Shown here piece after piece: positions 1 through 11,335 of a stretch of 64,000 nucleotides of DNA. Under the pieces are notes generated by a model. That model was given only the letters and a program-made list of their open reading frames with translations. It was not told where the DNA came from and ran no database searches. The DNA comes from Ascaphus truei. Taxonomy: Eukaryota; Chordata; Amphibia; Anura; Ascaphidae. The stretch spans positions 40,203,221-40,267,220 of the forward strand of contig CM071568.1 of assembly GCA_036426205.1 (NCBI GenBank). Direction: 5' to 3'. Made by a program: the position numbers and the translations under genes. How positions within the stretch are numbered: position 1 is the stretch's first letter; each line of letters begins with the position of its first letter.

Positions 1-492
1 TCATATGTATCCAAGGGGAGTGGTAACATGCTCTGAGTCCACCGTTAGTGACATCAGAGATGTGCCTGTTCCTGAGGTATATAAGGCACAGCACTGCCCA
101 AAATTAGAGTGTGTTCTACATGACTAGGTTCCAGTTGGAGGTTAAGGAGCCCACTAGTGTGCTAACTAGTGGTGCAGTTCTAGTTCAAGAGTCGCAGCAT
201 TAAGGCTGGCTGAGCCTACACTGTGTCCAGGAACCTGGCACAGGTGGTGATCTCCCTGAGGGGAGAGGTGATCCAGCTCCATTGGGTGGGCAGACCTTTT
301 GAAGGGAAAGTACGTCACAAGATGAGCGGCTGAGCTGCAAGCTGCGAGGGGCAGTCTGCCAAACCGTCAATAAAGATGCCCTGTTTCAAGACAACCCCAC
401 TGTGAGTGTGAATTTACTCTCCAGCGGAAGGCACCACCAAGAAGGAGTTCCTCATCAGGACCATCTCCATGCGGACGCAGAGATCCTGATGA
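1..492 (+). mobile_element. LTR-like retrotransposon end (5' LTR, truncated by window edge)
   Basis: The stretch carries a TATATAAG box near 78 and an AATAAA signal near 370. It is followed at about 492 by TGGAGGCGCTGCACTG, which resembles a tRNA primer-binding site. The same site follows a second LTR-like end at about 4,139, which supports the reading. The left boundary lies outside the window. No gag or pol reading frame follows. The class (Ty3/gypsy-like) is an inference. Confidence 0.45.
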
Positions 493-508
493 GGTGGAGG
501 CGCTGCAC

Positions 509-2029
509 TGTATGTAGGTAGGACTCTAGCACACTACCTCAGCTGCCTGTCTGGGTTGACATTCCCCACACGACATCATGCGGGAGACTCAGGAGTCCTG
601 TTGCCAACATGTGCACCACCAGACACAACCATGTAATGGGGACTAGTTAGACTACAGGGGCCAATGTGAGATTGGGGGGGTCAGACTAGTCCAGAAAATC
701 CGTTACACTACTATAGTAACAAGTTTAATGTCATATATATGTTTGTAAAGCTCTGTTCCCAGCTTATGTCACATTAAAATATCCTTGTAAAATCTAAAGT
801 CTAAACATTGGAAGACTTACTTACTACAGTTTTAAATAGAACGCCTTTCCAATTTTGTTTACCCATTAGGTAAAACAACACACGTTCTGTTTATTTGTGT
901 TTGACCCTTACAATCCACTCTCATAGTAAAAGGCGGTTTATAAAAAGAATGAAATGTTGCTTCCTTTTGACTTTTTAGTACGGTGTGCAGAATGAGGTAG
1001 TTTTATTTTGTAGCTCAGACTAAAAAGACAACATCATCAGAAACGAACCTCAACAATGATGTTAGCAGTATCCAGAATGTTTTCTTTGTTTGATCAACAC
1101 CACAACTTCCCTACTGTTCAGTCAGGCTCCAAAGTAAAACGAGAACATCATTTTTAGCTAAACTACCAATTGGGATGTTGCTTATGGACTAGAAGGCTAT
1201 TTATCATTCATTACATGTTCAGGTGCATTTGAGTAATCAAGCCAATTAAGGATATTAACTAAAGAAGCCATGTTATTGTGATTTAGTTGTCAACAAAAAG
1301 AAGAAAAGCTACCAATTTGTAGCTTCCATCCCAGTCCCTTTTAACTCTACTTAAAAAACCTGTGGTTTAAGTAGAAATTAAGCTTTCAAGCATCCTAATG
1401 ATCTCTGTACACTCCAAACTTCTAATTGAATGAATTGCATCATTTTGATGCAAAATAAAAAAACAACTAAAAATAAATTAATCAAAAAGTTTCCCAGTTA
1501 AAGACGGCTGCCATGCTGGTCAAAAAGGACTGCACCAACATTTTCAACGAAAAGAAGATTCCAACATTTTTTTTCTTCAAAAAAGCCCCCGATTTCTCAT
1601 TAGCATATTGCTGCTTTAACATTCTTACTACTGCTTCTTTCAGGCAGAAATTAACTAGAAATAGCCGTGTTAGTCCAGTTGTGATAGTGCAGAGTAAATG
1701 AGTACTTCGGTATTAGGGGAAACCTTTTTTATTTGGACGAACAATTGATATTATACAACGAGCTTTCAAGAGTTATCATCTCTTCCTCAGGTCATCAATA
1801 CTGATTTACAAAGAGTCCATGAGCTTAACACAGACGTAAAAAAAGAAAAACAAGATAGCTATCTAAGGCAGATGATGCAGAGACGAAGAAACAGACAGGA
1901 GAATAAATGGATGAAAGGGACAGTGAGACACAGGACCATCATCATCACCATCCATCAGCAGTATGCAGCGGGTGAGTGGGGGTTAATTGTAAAATTCACA
2001 GAGAGGCAGGGAGAAACCTTACACAAAAT
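509..2029. other. No gene recognised; AT-rich interspersed sequence
   Basis: Apart from short simple-sequence tracts, nothing here resembles a known coding region or a repeat I can name. The part after about 1,700 leads into the 3' end of the Penelope-like element. Confidence 0.4.
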
Positions 2030-2490
2030 GATGGTAGTGGGTTAAAAACCCCATATCAGCATTAAGTCCTCTGGTTTTGTGTCAAAGTATATTATCATTT
2101 TGAGTTCAAATGTTTTGCATCCTTGAGAGCTTTTCAACATTCCATTGAGGATTTTGAGGTTTAAATCATTTATGGAATGATCTGGCTGAGAGAAGTGGTG
2201 TCACACTAGAGTGCAATATCTTCCTTCTTCATGGTGTGTTATTGTGTCTGGTCTGTGTCAATCGTTAAGGTTTGAAGTTTTTGGCTGGTTTCACCAATGT
2301 AGCATCCTTGGTCACATTTGCTGCATTGAATCATATACACCACATTCCAGAATGTGCAGCAGAATGTTCCTTTGACATTAAATGTTCTATATTTGTAATT
2401 GGCTGTGGACTCTTGGCATATATGTGTAGCCATGTCATCTATGGCTACTAGACGGTCCTCCCTCACTGGCAGTAAGCCCCGGTAAGAGCA
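2030..2490 (-). pseudogene. Penelope-like element, GIY-YIG endonuclease portion (decayed)
   Basis: Read on the minus strand, this encodes a GIY-YIG endonuclease module as found at the C-terminus of Penelope-like retroelements. Visible motifs are LLPVREDRLV, then VYMIQCSKCDQGCYIGETSQ (the YIG-containing core with the Cys pair), then after a frame change EHFSQPDHS-like and DLNLKILNGMLKS-like blocks, and a final IYFDT...LMLIWGF block. The module nicks target DNA during retrotransposition. At least one frameshift and a premature stop show it is dead. It belongs with the reverse transcriptase fragment at 4.4-5.5 kb, from which it is separated by about 1.9 kb of inserted repeat. Confidence 0.8.
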
Positions 2491-4395
2491 GGCTGCCAGT
2501 AGTAATCATGGGTTTTCCCCATTCCCTGCATTGCCCTTGAGTGACAGGGGAGGCGGTGTCAGCTATGCCAGAGTATATCCAACGAACTGGGGCAGAGGGA
2601 AAAAGAACTGGGGACAGGGGAAGGAAAACCCTCGCTACAGCTAGAGATAAGTAATAGTGGTGGTGCTACAATCAGGGGTGGGGTAGATAATGAACAACAA
2701 GAAACAGAACCCCAAGGAGAGCACTCATACACTGAGTCACAGGTACAGATGAAAATGTAGTGTATGCTGGGTGGAATAATGAAATAGTTAAAACACTTTA
2801 TTGGGAGTAGTTACTCAAATAAAATAGAACGCTGTGGAGTCAGGGTGGTGACTCAGTGAGAGCCAATATGACAGCGAATGATAAAACTGGTCGGATGCAC
2901 AGAATAGTAGCCAAGTGATTACCCCTTACTCGGAAGGAGGTACAGGTAAGTATGTTGGCTAGGATATTAGCAAGTGTCTGAATACCTACTGAAAGAACCT
3001 GCGGTCGGTCCGGCCACTAGGGAGTACTAGTATGGTTGTTGTAACCCCCTCCCAAATAGAGTGGCTGACCTATGATAGTGGGTGTGCACTTCTAAGGTCT
3101 GGAGTGTGGTTCAGTCTAGGTATGACTGAACTCCAATCCCAGTGTGACCAATAGAGAAGTGATAGTGCACAGAAAATCAGCACATAGGAATAGAGTGCCA
3201 CATCTAGCTAATCTTCTATTTTGGAACTAGACTTGTCAGTCAAACTGTTAGTGTGTCATGCAATGTCTGCTATACACAAGTATGGTGAAGTGCTGACCTC
3301 ACTACATATTGCCCTAAAAAAACCGAAATGTTAGTAAAGGCAGGTAAGTAGAATCACAGGCTAAAATCACAGTGCACAAGTAGTGCCTGTTTAAACATGG
3401 CGTCCAAAGTGAAGGACGCTACAGAGTGCAACCGATCGTGCAATATGCCCCTGGTAATCACACTTAATAGTGGTGCACCATCAGGCTGTTGCAAGGTCCC
3501 TGCATGATCAAACAATAGGACCAGTAGGTACATATAAGGTTAAAATCAATATCCTGCATAATGCATATACATAGCTCCACATGGATAGCTACCTGGACCG
3601 GAGGTGCACCGATCGCGAGCACTGGTACCGCCCCTTGGACGTGATGACGTGACTCAGTGTATGAGTGCTCTCCTTTGGGTTGTTTCTTGTTGTTCAGAGT
3701 ATATCCAATCATGGATCAGACCTAGTGCCCTCCTCCTGGGTGTACTTAACGGTGATTGCCGCCCAACTTTATTAGTGCCTCTCCCCACTGAGAGAGGCAG
3801 GTCACACAGCAGAGTGCCTAAGATTGGGGCCTTTTCTGGTCCTATTCCCCTCGGGGCAGAGTGAGTGTGAACCTTACCTCTGCCCCTGATAGAGAGGTAG
3901 GGAAGAGCTGGGACAGCTGCAGGGGCCCTTGACCATTAGTGGTTGTCCAGGGACCATCCTTCAGCTGGGTAGCCGACCCAGACCCTGCATTGGGCAGGCA
4001 ACTGCCATGTTACTTTGCTGGTACAGAGAGAATAAACCGTTCCTGTTTAATATACCTCCGGCTTGCTGTGTGATCTTACTGGGGGGAGATAACCGTTTCA
4101 ACCGTAGGAGATCGCCTCCATTCATCTGGAGCTTACGGCAGATGGAGGCGCTGCACTGCTAGAGAACCAAGTGGGTAGTGTACCCCAGAAACCTGATCCT
4201 ATGTCACCACAACCATCAGCAGACAGCTCAGCCCTCCTGTTACCAACCGGTATCATGCACCACCTACAAAGTAATGGCCAAATCTCCTGTCGGGTGGGGG
4301 AAACACCGTTACATATGTTTGCAAAGTTTGCAGCATGTGTTGTTGCATGGTCTTGTGCCATTAACTGCGTTCGTTATAGAGTTGTCTATTGACTA
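2491..4395. mobile_element. Insertion inside the Penelope-like element, with LTR-like end
   Basis: This block separates the RT and GIY-YIG parts of one minus-strand Penelope-like element. It contains an inverted pair (2,691-2,740 against 3,649-3,695, about 48 bp each). On the plus strand it has an LTR-like end with AATAAA near 4,031, followed at 4,139 by TGGAGGCGCTGCACTG, a primer-binding-site-like sequence also seen at about 492. A short open frame runs from the ATG at 4,201 to about 4,392 and may be the start of a gag gene, but it shows no domain. Exact insertion boundaries are not resolved. Confidence 0.5.
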
Positions 4396-5509
4396 ACTTC
4401 TGTCTGAGGTTTGGGGAAGATGTCTTTTAATGTTTCATCCTCTGTCAGCATGTGTGTGGTTGTTTTTTTTCTTTTTGTATTGGAGTAGGTGTTCTCGTCG
4501 GGTATTAAGCGCAATTGTGATTGTTGTGGCAATAGTCTTTGGCTTGTATCCCTTCTGTCGAAGGCTGTGCTTATAGTGCCGGCGACGGCACTTCGCGGCA
4601 AAACAAATGTATTGCCGCCGTCTCGTGCGTTTATAGTAGAGACGGCGCAACGGAATGACGGCTTGGTCGCGATCGCTGAAAGTCGTCTACATCGCAGCGT
4701 GACATCACCGTCCCGTCACTGTTGCCGGCACACTAAGCACAACCTTAATGATTTAGTCAGGGTTGTGAGGTGTCTGTTCTGCCTTTAGTGTCAGATCACA
4801 TGCGGTGATATATTTTAGCCTGGCTGTGTATGATGGCTCGTTTTGTATGAGTGGGATGGAAGCTGAAGTTATGGAGGTAACTACATCTGTCTCTGGGTTT
4901 CTTGTATACAAATGTTTTCCATTCTTTAGTGCTATTGTGGTATCTGGAAAGTTCACTAGGTTTTCAAAATAATCTATTTTGAGCGTAATTGATGGGTGGA
5001 ATGAATTCAAGAACTCATAAAATTGTTTAAGATTTTCTTCGCCCTCTGTCCATATTATAAACCGATCATCAATGTATCTGTAATATTTGTAAGGTTTGTG
5101 GAGGCACGTGGTCACGAATCTCAGTTCAAGATTGGCGATAAAAAGATTGTTGCGGTGCCATCCTGGTACCCATTGCAGTCCTTGTAGGAACATTTTCCTA
5201 TTGAAGCTGAAGTAGTTGTGTGTGAGGGTGTATTCCATCAGTTTGGTAGTTACTTCAGCACTGTATTTCTGATCCAGGGTAGATGTTACAAGAATTGCAA
5301 GCATGCCTCAGTGCTTTACTTGTGGGGGATATTACTGTACAGGGATTCTACATCCTTGGTAACTAGAAGTGTGTTGGATGCCAATTGTTTGATCTTGTTA
5401 CGTTTATTGAGAAAAACTGTGGTATCTTGTATAATAAAGCTGTTAATGTTTGCGGCTAGTGGTTTTAGGATATTCTCCACTAGGAGAAAGATTATTGATC
5501 ACACACAAA
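4396..5509 (-). pseudogene. Penelope-like element, reverse transcriptase portion (decayed)
   Basis: Minus-strand translation gives the Penelope-type reverse transcriptase. In order it shows KPLAANINSFIIQDTTVFLN, NTLLVTKDVESLYSNIPH (motif A region with the first catalytic Asp), a conserved stretch around YTLTHNYFSF, and YYRYIDDRFIIWTEGEENL (catalytic YIDD, motif C). A linker ending near KDIFPKPQTEVSQ follows. The enzyme copies element RNA at the target. There is a frameshift near 5,470 and a stop near 5,325, and the 5' part is cut at about 5,510 by the insertion of a TIR element. The GIY-YIG module lies at 2.0-2.5 kb. Confidence 0.85.
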
Positions 5510-5805
5510 TACCGTATATTCTGGCGTATAAGACGACTTTTTAAACCAGGAAAATCTTCTCAAAAGTCGGGGGTCGTCTTATACGCCGGGTATAGTCTTA
5601 TACACCGACTGGGGGGCGCAGCGAAACCTGGGGGCAGAGCAGAGCAGTGGCAGGCAGAAGCTCCGTGCTGCTGCTGTTTCCCTGTGCTTGCAGAGGGGAC
5701 GGGGCGTCCCTCTACACACAGACACAAGCCCTCCTCTTCCAGGCTTTACTCCTCCAGTGTTCAGCAGCATGGGGAGCCGAGCATGCAGTACATTAGTACT
5801 TTCAC

Positions 5806-5833
5806 GTGTGTGTGTGTGTGTGTGTGTATAGTG

Positions 5834-5870
<37 letters not shown>

Positions 5871-5937
5871 GTGATGTGTGTGTGTGTGTGTGTGTGTGTG
5901 TATAGTGATGTGTGTGTGTGTGTGTATGTGTGTATAT
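5806..5937. repeat. (TG)n microsatellite with regular TATAGTGA interruptions
   Basis: Three or more TG runs are separated by the same short TATAGTGA spacer, so the array has a higher-order unit. A 13-bp A run and a CACTGCACA-type array (5,953-6,060) follow. Confidence 0.9.
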
Positions 5938-7411
5938 AAAAAAAAAAAAAAACTGCACACACTGCACATTGCTCACACTGACACACTGCACACACACTGC
6001 TCACACTGACACACACTGCTCACACTGGCACACACTGCACACTGCACACACACACACAGCAAGGTAACCGAACCTCTGCGGTGCCTCTTCAACATTAACC
6101 CCCTCACAGCCAGGGGAAAGGGTGTCCGAGCGTCCGGTGTGTCCCCCTCCCCTCTCACTGCCTGTGTGCTCCTGTGTCAGTGCCCTGGATAAGCCCCCGC
6201 AGTATGCCCGGGCTGTGTGTGTTTTTTTGCTATACCGCGGACGGAGTAGGACATTCCGGACCCGTGAGTTATTTCATTCATTATAATGCTGAGCCTAGTG
6301 TGATAGCAGGATATTTGGGGGATTGTGGGGTTTGGACAGTTCGGCACCCTGTGGGTCCTTCGGAGCTGTTCGTTCCCTTCTCCTCTCCCCCTCTCGGTGC
6401 TATTAATCCACTACTAAAATGGCTCGCAACTCCAAGTTTATTCCAGAACATTTATACAGCTCCTGCATTGACAAAGCATTGATTTATGACGGATAATATA
6501 TAGCAATATTGCTTTCCTTTGCTTTTGGTCTAGAGCCCCGGTTCAGGGATCATCTCCCATTCCTTACTGTCAGTATTATATGACCGGAGTACCAGCCGGA
6601 GCAGAGACCGGGGCGCCCGCTGCACACTGCACCATGAGCAGAAGCGCTCTGTGCCTCAGTGGCTACAAGAGACAACAAGCTAATATGTCATTTCAAATTA
6701 ATTTATTTTTAATTTCTAGTGATGCAAGATAGAAAGACGCGTGCTGAAACGTGACCTCCCCTGTGACGTCACAGACAGTCGTTTGTCTTTGCAAAATCTA
6801 GCAGACCGTTTGTGACAGGCTTTTTATTCAATACTCGTTTTGGTTCACAAATCATCAGGGGGGACACAGAGCCATATTAAACCTAAAAAAGGGTCAGTCG
6901 TTTGTTTAAGGACTCGGCACTTCAAAATGGAGTCCTTAAAGGAGGTCATATCAGTGGTACTATTTGCCGCACGACACAGGAGATTCAAACTGTCATTTTA
7001 TTTCCCATGGAAGGAATTGAACGCTGATACCTTTACTGGTAAGTATCTCCGAAACCAGGGCATCCCCGGTGCTGAAAATGGTATATAGTTCAGCTCTGGC
7101 AACACATTGGTTTCCATCCTTTAAGCCCTCTGGTACCAAAGCTCTTCTGACAAATCGCCATCACATGATCGGGGTGTCACTTAATCCGGAAACAGGAGAG
7201 GAGTCCTTATCTTCCATTCGCACAGCGCTATCGCCTCCCGGAAACCAAGCACGAAAATGGCACAACATAGCCACTACATCATGGGACATCATGGGACCCC
7301 TGGAGTGCCACACCCCATAACGTAGTAGCTATGTTCCTGGGGTTCCCAGAGGGTTAAAGATTCCTTCAGTGTATTGTACTGTGGGGCGTCTGTTTTCACC
7401 TCGTTGGAACC

Positions 7412-7711
7412 GGAGGGACATCCCCCCTCCCATCTCCTGTCCCGCGGCCTGTCCCGCGGTGATAGGGGGAAGCGGGGACCGGAGGGACATCCCCGCTCCC
7501 ATCTCCTGTCCCGCGGCCTGTCCCGCGGTGACAGGGGGAAGCGGGGACCGGAGGGACATCCCCCCTCCCATCTCCTGTCCCGCGGCCTGTCCCGCGGTGA
7601 CAGGGGGAAGCGGGGACAGGAGGGACATCCCCGCTCCCATCTCCTGTCCCGCGGTGACAGGGGGAAGCGGGGACCGGAGGGACATCCCCGCTCCCATCTC
7701 CTGTCCCACGG
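7412..7711. repeat. 69-bp GC-rich minisatellite
   Basis: GGAGGGACATCCCC recurs at 7,412, 7,481, 7,550, 7,619 and 7,676. Unit spacing is 69, 69, 69 and 57 bp. The short unit lacks one of two 12-bp CCTGTCCCGCGG sub-repeats. Reading frames on both strands stay open because the unit length is a multiple of three; I do not regard them as genes. Confidence 0.92.
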
Positions 7712-7936
7712 GATGAATATGCGCTAAAGCGGCGGCCATTTTTTTCCCCGCGACCCCGTTAGTAACGCGGTGGTCTCGGGGTGGACCCCGAGGACCGCGT
7801 TATAACGGGGTTTACCTGTATATGTATAGTGGTGTGTGTGTGTGTGTCTGTGTGTATCCCAAACTCTATATTTTAACTGGAAAAGTTGGGGGTCGTCTTA
7901 TACGCCCAGTCGTCTTATACGCCGGAATATACGGTA

Positions 7937-8915
7937 AGTTCTTTTGTACCAAGATGGTTGTGGTAGCTGTTGGGTCACACTACCACATACAAATCTGGCA
8001 CAGGAAAGATTTATTTGATCTACGTTAAAGAATTTGGCAAAAAAGGGGTTTAATACTGAAGAATATCAGAGGGGCAACACATTGCAGCCTATTCTAGAAG
8101 CAAATGGGTCAAAACACCTGCAGCGGTTTATACGACACCAGCAACAACTACTTACCACTCAGTGTCAAGTAGTGTTGTGCCAATACAAAATGTGTTTTCT
8201 ATCTATATACGTTAGTTCAGATTGCTTTACAGCGGCCATTAAGGTACGATCAGCTCGGAGGATCAGGATTGCTACCGCCATCACCATTGTTGTGCTCTCC
8301 CCATCAAGCAGTTCCTGTGTATTAGATGTAAATGTTTGCGGACCTGGTTGCTGCACCCAGAAAAACTTAATAAGCACGGATATTTTTTTGAAGAATATTT
8401 TTTTGGCATGTTTGCAATCCCTGCTGTAGTTGATGCAATTTGAAACCTGAAGTGATATTATGCTTCTTTACAGAGAAACTTCTGGCCTCCAATGTTTTCT
8501 TTTTCAATGTGCTGCAAGAATAAACAGCTCCTATTTCTTGGTGATAAGGTGGTCTAATTAGTTTTGTTAAGGGCCACTGCTTCACAAAACCTATGAATTT
8601 AATAATTACCAGGTGTTACCACGTTTTATCTTATTATGCCCAAAGGTTGTCCTGGATGCATTAGTTTATACATTACAATAACTGATGCACACATCCTTAG
8701 ACTGGGATTAACCAATTTCCCAGTCTGTGGAGATGTATTTACTAGATACTGTATGTATTTTGCTCACATTAATATAAAAGAATATTACTGGATTTTAGCC
8801 TCGCTCTGATTTAGAGGAGGATTGGGCAAGCGGCATTGATTGAAGGCTGTTATCTATGTCTCCACTAACAAAGTATACAAAATCTCTAAAGTTAGAAGTT
8901 TATATCCATACTTTA
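7937..8915. other. No gene recognised
   Basis: This may include the decayed 5' part of the Penelope-like element next to 7,936, but no conserved block beyond the RT region could be read. The rest is ordinary non-coding sequence. Confidence 0.35.
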
Positions 8916-9561
8916 TAGCAGGGGTTCACAACTCCAGCCCTCAAGACCCTCCCCTCCCCCCCACCCCCACCTCACTGGTAAGGTTTTACAGATATCCCAG
9001 CTTCAGAAATAGAAAAGAAAAGGATCCTGACTTAATTGCACTCAATACAGAGTGGGTAGGAGTAAATGAATTTAGTGTAAAACATAACCTTTAATGGTGA
9101 CAATAGTAAAAATAAGGTATAGATTGGTAAAAATATAATGGCCAATCAAACATGGACATAAACAAACACAAACAAAGTTAAGAGGATACTGAGCCTTAGC
9201 ATGTGTATGTCCACATGTGGTAGAGAGAACTAAATCTGTCGCCTGGTCGACCAGCAGTGTGAACTGTATAGCTAGTCAGGATTACCTCAAGGGATAATAG
9301 TATATAACCCTGAGCTCTGTAGGGAAGTGTCACTTTGAATTACAAATGGTGCTTGGCATTCTGAAAACTGACTAGATGTAGCATAGCATGCAAGGGAGCT
9401 GCCACGCAACTGGTTAATGTAAACACAAATTTAAAACCCTACTGTAGCTACTGCACAGGTGTCAAACAGTAGAATTAACAGGAGAGGTTACACTTGTTGT
9501 CTGACAGACTGTTAAACTAGCTGGAGTGCCAGTCCAAAAGTTGCCATAGCATGGGTTAGTT

Positions 9562-9805
9562 CAGGGGTGCGCAAAGTGGGGGGCACAAGATGTTCTGGGG
9601 GGGAGGGGGAGCAGCTACTTCCCCGAAGGCATTTAAATTAAATGCTGGGTGGCCGCACTAGGCCTCTGTAAATTTCCTTAACTTGGTGTTGGGCGACACG
9701 TCGCCATGGCAAACCAGTCCCCCGCGACGTTGTGTCACCATGATGCCGGAGCTGAGCCGTGGGGGGGGGAGGGGCGCAAGCAGGGGGAAAGTTTGCACAC
9801 CCCTG
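9562..9805. mobile_element. hAT-type MITE
   Basis: Termini are CAGGGGTGCGCAAAG and TTTGCACACCCCTG. Flanks are GGTTAGTT and GGTTAGGT, a 7-of-8 match to an 8-bp target duplication as expected of hAT elements. It has the same family layout as 10,462-10,808. Confidence 0.85.
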
Positions 9806-10461
9806 GGTTAGGTTAAACCAATAAAATGGTGGTCCATAGTGAAAATAGACAGCGCTAAATTGCTGCGAGTTTGAATCAACCCTATGTATTTAAATATGTG
9901 GACAGCAATCTATCATATTGTCACATTGTGGCAGGAAACCAGCCCTGATGCTGTTGCTACTAGTAGGTCAACTAGTGTAGCAGAAATTAGTTACTTTGTA
10001 TGACAGATTAGCGGTTAGAACCGGAAAACTTAGGCTGGGTATTGCAAGTGCAGGCTAAGGTAAGTGTATACTACCCAAAGTGCCTCTTAAGTTAATTAGA
10101 AAAGAATAAATTGCGGAGTGTCACATCCGTATAGGGTTTTCAATATAGAATGTTTAACATCAGAATTGGTGAGAGCCCAATCTAAAGAGGACATACAAAG
10201 TGTTAGATCCCTGTCAGACTCTCATGCATATGTATGCCCGGTGACTCCTGGATATACTGTAAGAACAGCCCGTTAGGTCAGCTAACTCGACTGAAAATAA
10301 GTGTACCAGACTGTAGCACAGTAGAGTGTGCCGTCTCTAAATCGGGGCTATAACCAGAAATATATTTAGACGATTCATGGGGTGGGGTATGTTAAAGAGC
10401 CAATGTGCTCAATATCATGTGTTGGTGGTGGTAAGGCAGTGTCCAATCTTATACTGTAGAT

Positions 10462-10808
10462 CAGCGGTGCGCAAACTGTGGGGCGCGACCCCCAGGGGGG
10501 GCGCGACACTGCCGACGGGGGGCGCGGGGTTTACAGAGGCCCCGCGCGCTTCCCGAAGGCACTTAAATGAAGTGCCGGGGGAGCTGCAGGGCCTCTGTAA
10601 ACCTAACTTACCGTGACTCCGGCGGCTTCCTCCCTGCGGCGCCATGGCAACGCGGCGTCAAAATGACGCTGCGAGGTCATGTGACGTCACGTTGCTATGG
10701 CAACGTGACGTCATTACGCCGGAGCGCGGGTAAGTTGGGGTTGGGGGGGCGCGGGAGCGAGGGGACAGCCGTCAGGGGGGCGCAGGGAAAAAAGTTTGCG
10801 CCCCCCTG
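10462..10808. mobile_element. hAT-type MITE with perfect 8-bp target duplication
   Basis: Termini are CAGCGGTGCGCAAACTG and GTTTGCGCCCCCCTG, with a perfect duplication CTGTAGAT on both sides. The GC-rich interior carries GTTGCTATGGCAAC (10,691-10,704) flanked on both sides by TGACGTCA (10,682-10,689 and 10,706-10,713). These form one near-perfect palindrome that resembles RFX X-box and CRE sites. Confidence 0.92.
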
Positions 10809-11145
10809 CTGTAGATATCCAAATGCTTGTGAGGGAATTCTTACAAATTTCCCTGTGAAGGTTGAGAATTTTTTTGAACACCTTACATATTATTGCCTGT
10901 ATTCACTATACTGTGTCTTAGCGCCTTCTAAATCACTTGGGTTAACAATCTTAGACTGTATCAGATGTATAGCCTCAGTAACCCATACCAACGTCCCTGA
11001 ACTTAGAGAGGTAATGCCAGAAACCCGCCAGAACTTGACCGTGGCCTCGCTCTACAATAAGCTGCTAAATCGCACACACAGACATTTTGTGTATTACCAC
11101 AATGCCCTACTGTTTCTGTACCTCCTTCCTATCTACCAATTAGAT

Positions 11146-11335
11146 TGTAAGCTCTTCGGAGCAAGGACTCCTCTTCCTAAATGTTCATTTTTAAGTCTGA
11201 AGCACTTATTCCCATGTTCTGTTATTTGTATTATTTGTTATTTATATGATTGCCACATGTATTATTGCTGTGAAGCTCTATGTATATTAATGGCGCTATA
11301 TAAAATAAAGACAGACAGACAGACAGACAGACATA
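11146..11335 (+). repeat. L2-like SINE/LINE 3' tail
   Basis: It starts at TTGTAAGCTCTTCGGAGCAA and ends GCGCTATATAAAATAAAGA followed by a (CAGA)n run. The AAGCTC...GGAGCA...GGACT block is typical of L2/MIR-type 3' ends. Other copies are at 13.8, 44.8, 46.7 and 63.7 kb. Confidence 0.75.

Larger units (their letters stand above)
5512..7934. mobile_element. 2.4-kb DNA element with terminal inverted repeats
   Basis: The left end CCGTATATTCTGGCGTATAA continues AGACGAC, and the right end is its inverse, terminating in CGCCGGAATATACGG. Both ends are flanked by TA, which could be a 2-bp target duplication. Subterminal copies of GTCGTCTTATACGCC lie at both ends. The interior has no transposase. It holds a (TG)n block, a CACTG-rich block and a 69-bp minisatellite. 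It sits inside the Penelope-like RT region. The superfamily is not assigned; a TA duplication would fit Tc1/mariner-like elements. Confidence 0.7.

Noticed and set aside
5806..5937. Regular repeats as a CRISPR-like array
   Set aside because: Spacers are simple TG runs in a vertebrate genome; it is a microsatellite.
7369..7739. Long open frames on both strands with PISCPAACPAV-like repeats
   Set aside because: They are produced by the 69-bp minisatellite, whose unit is a multiple of three. No start context, homology or splice signals.
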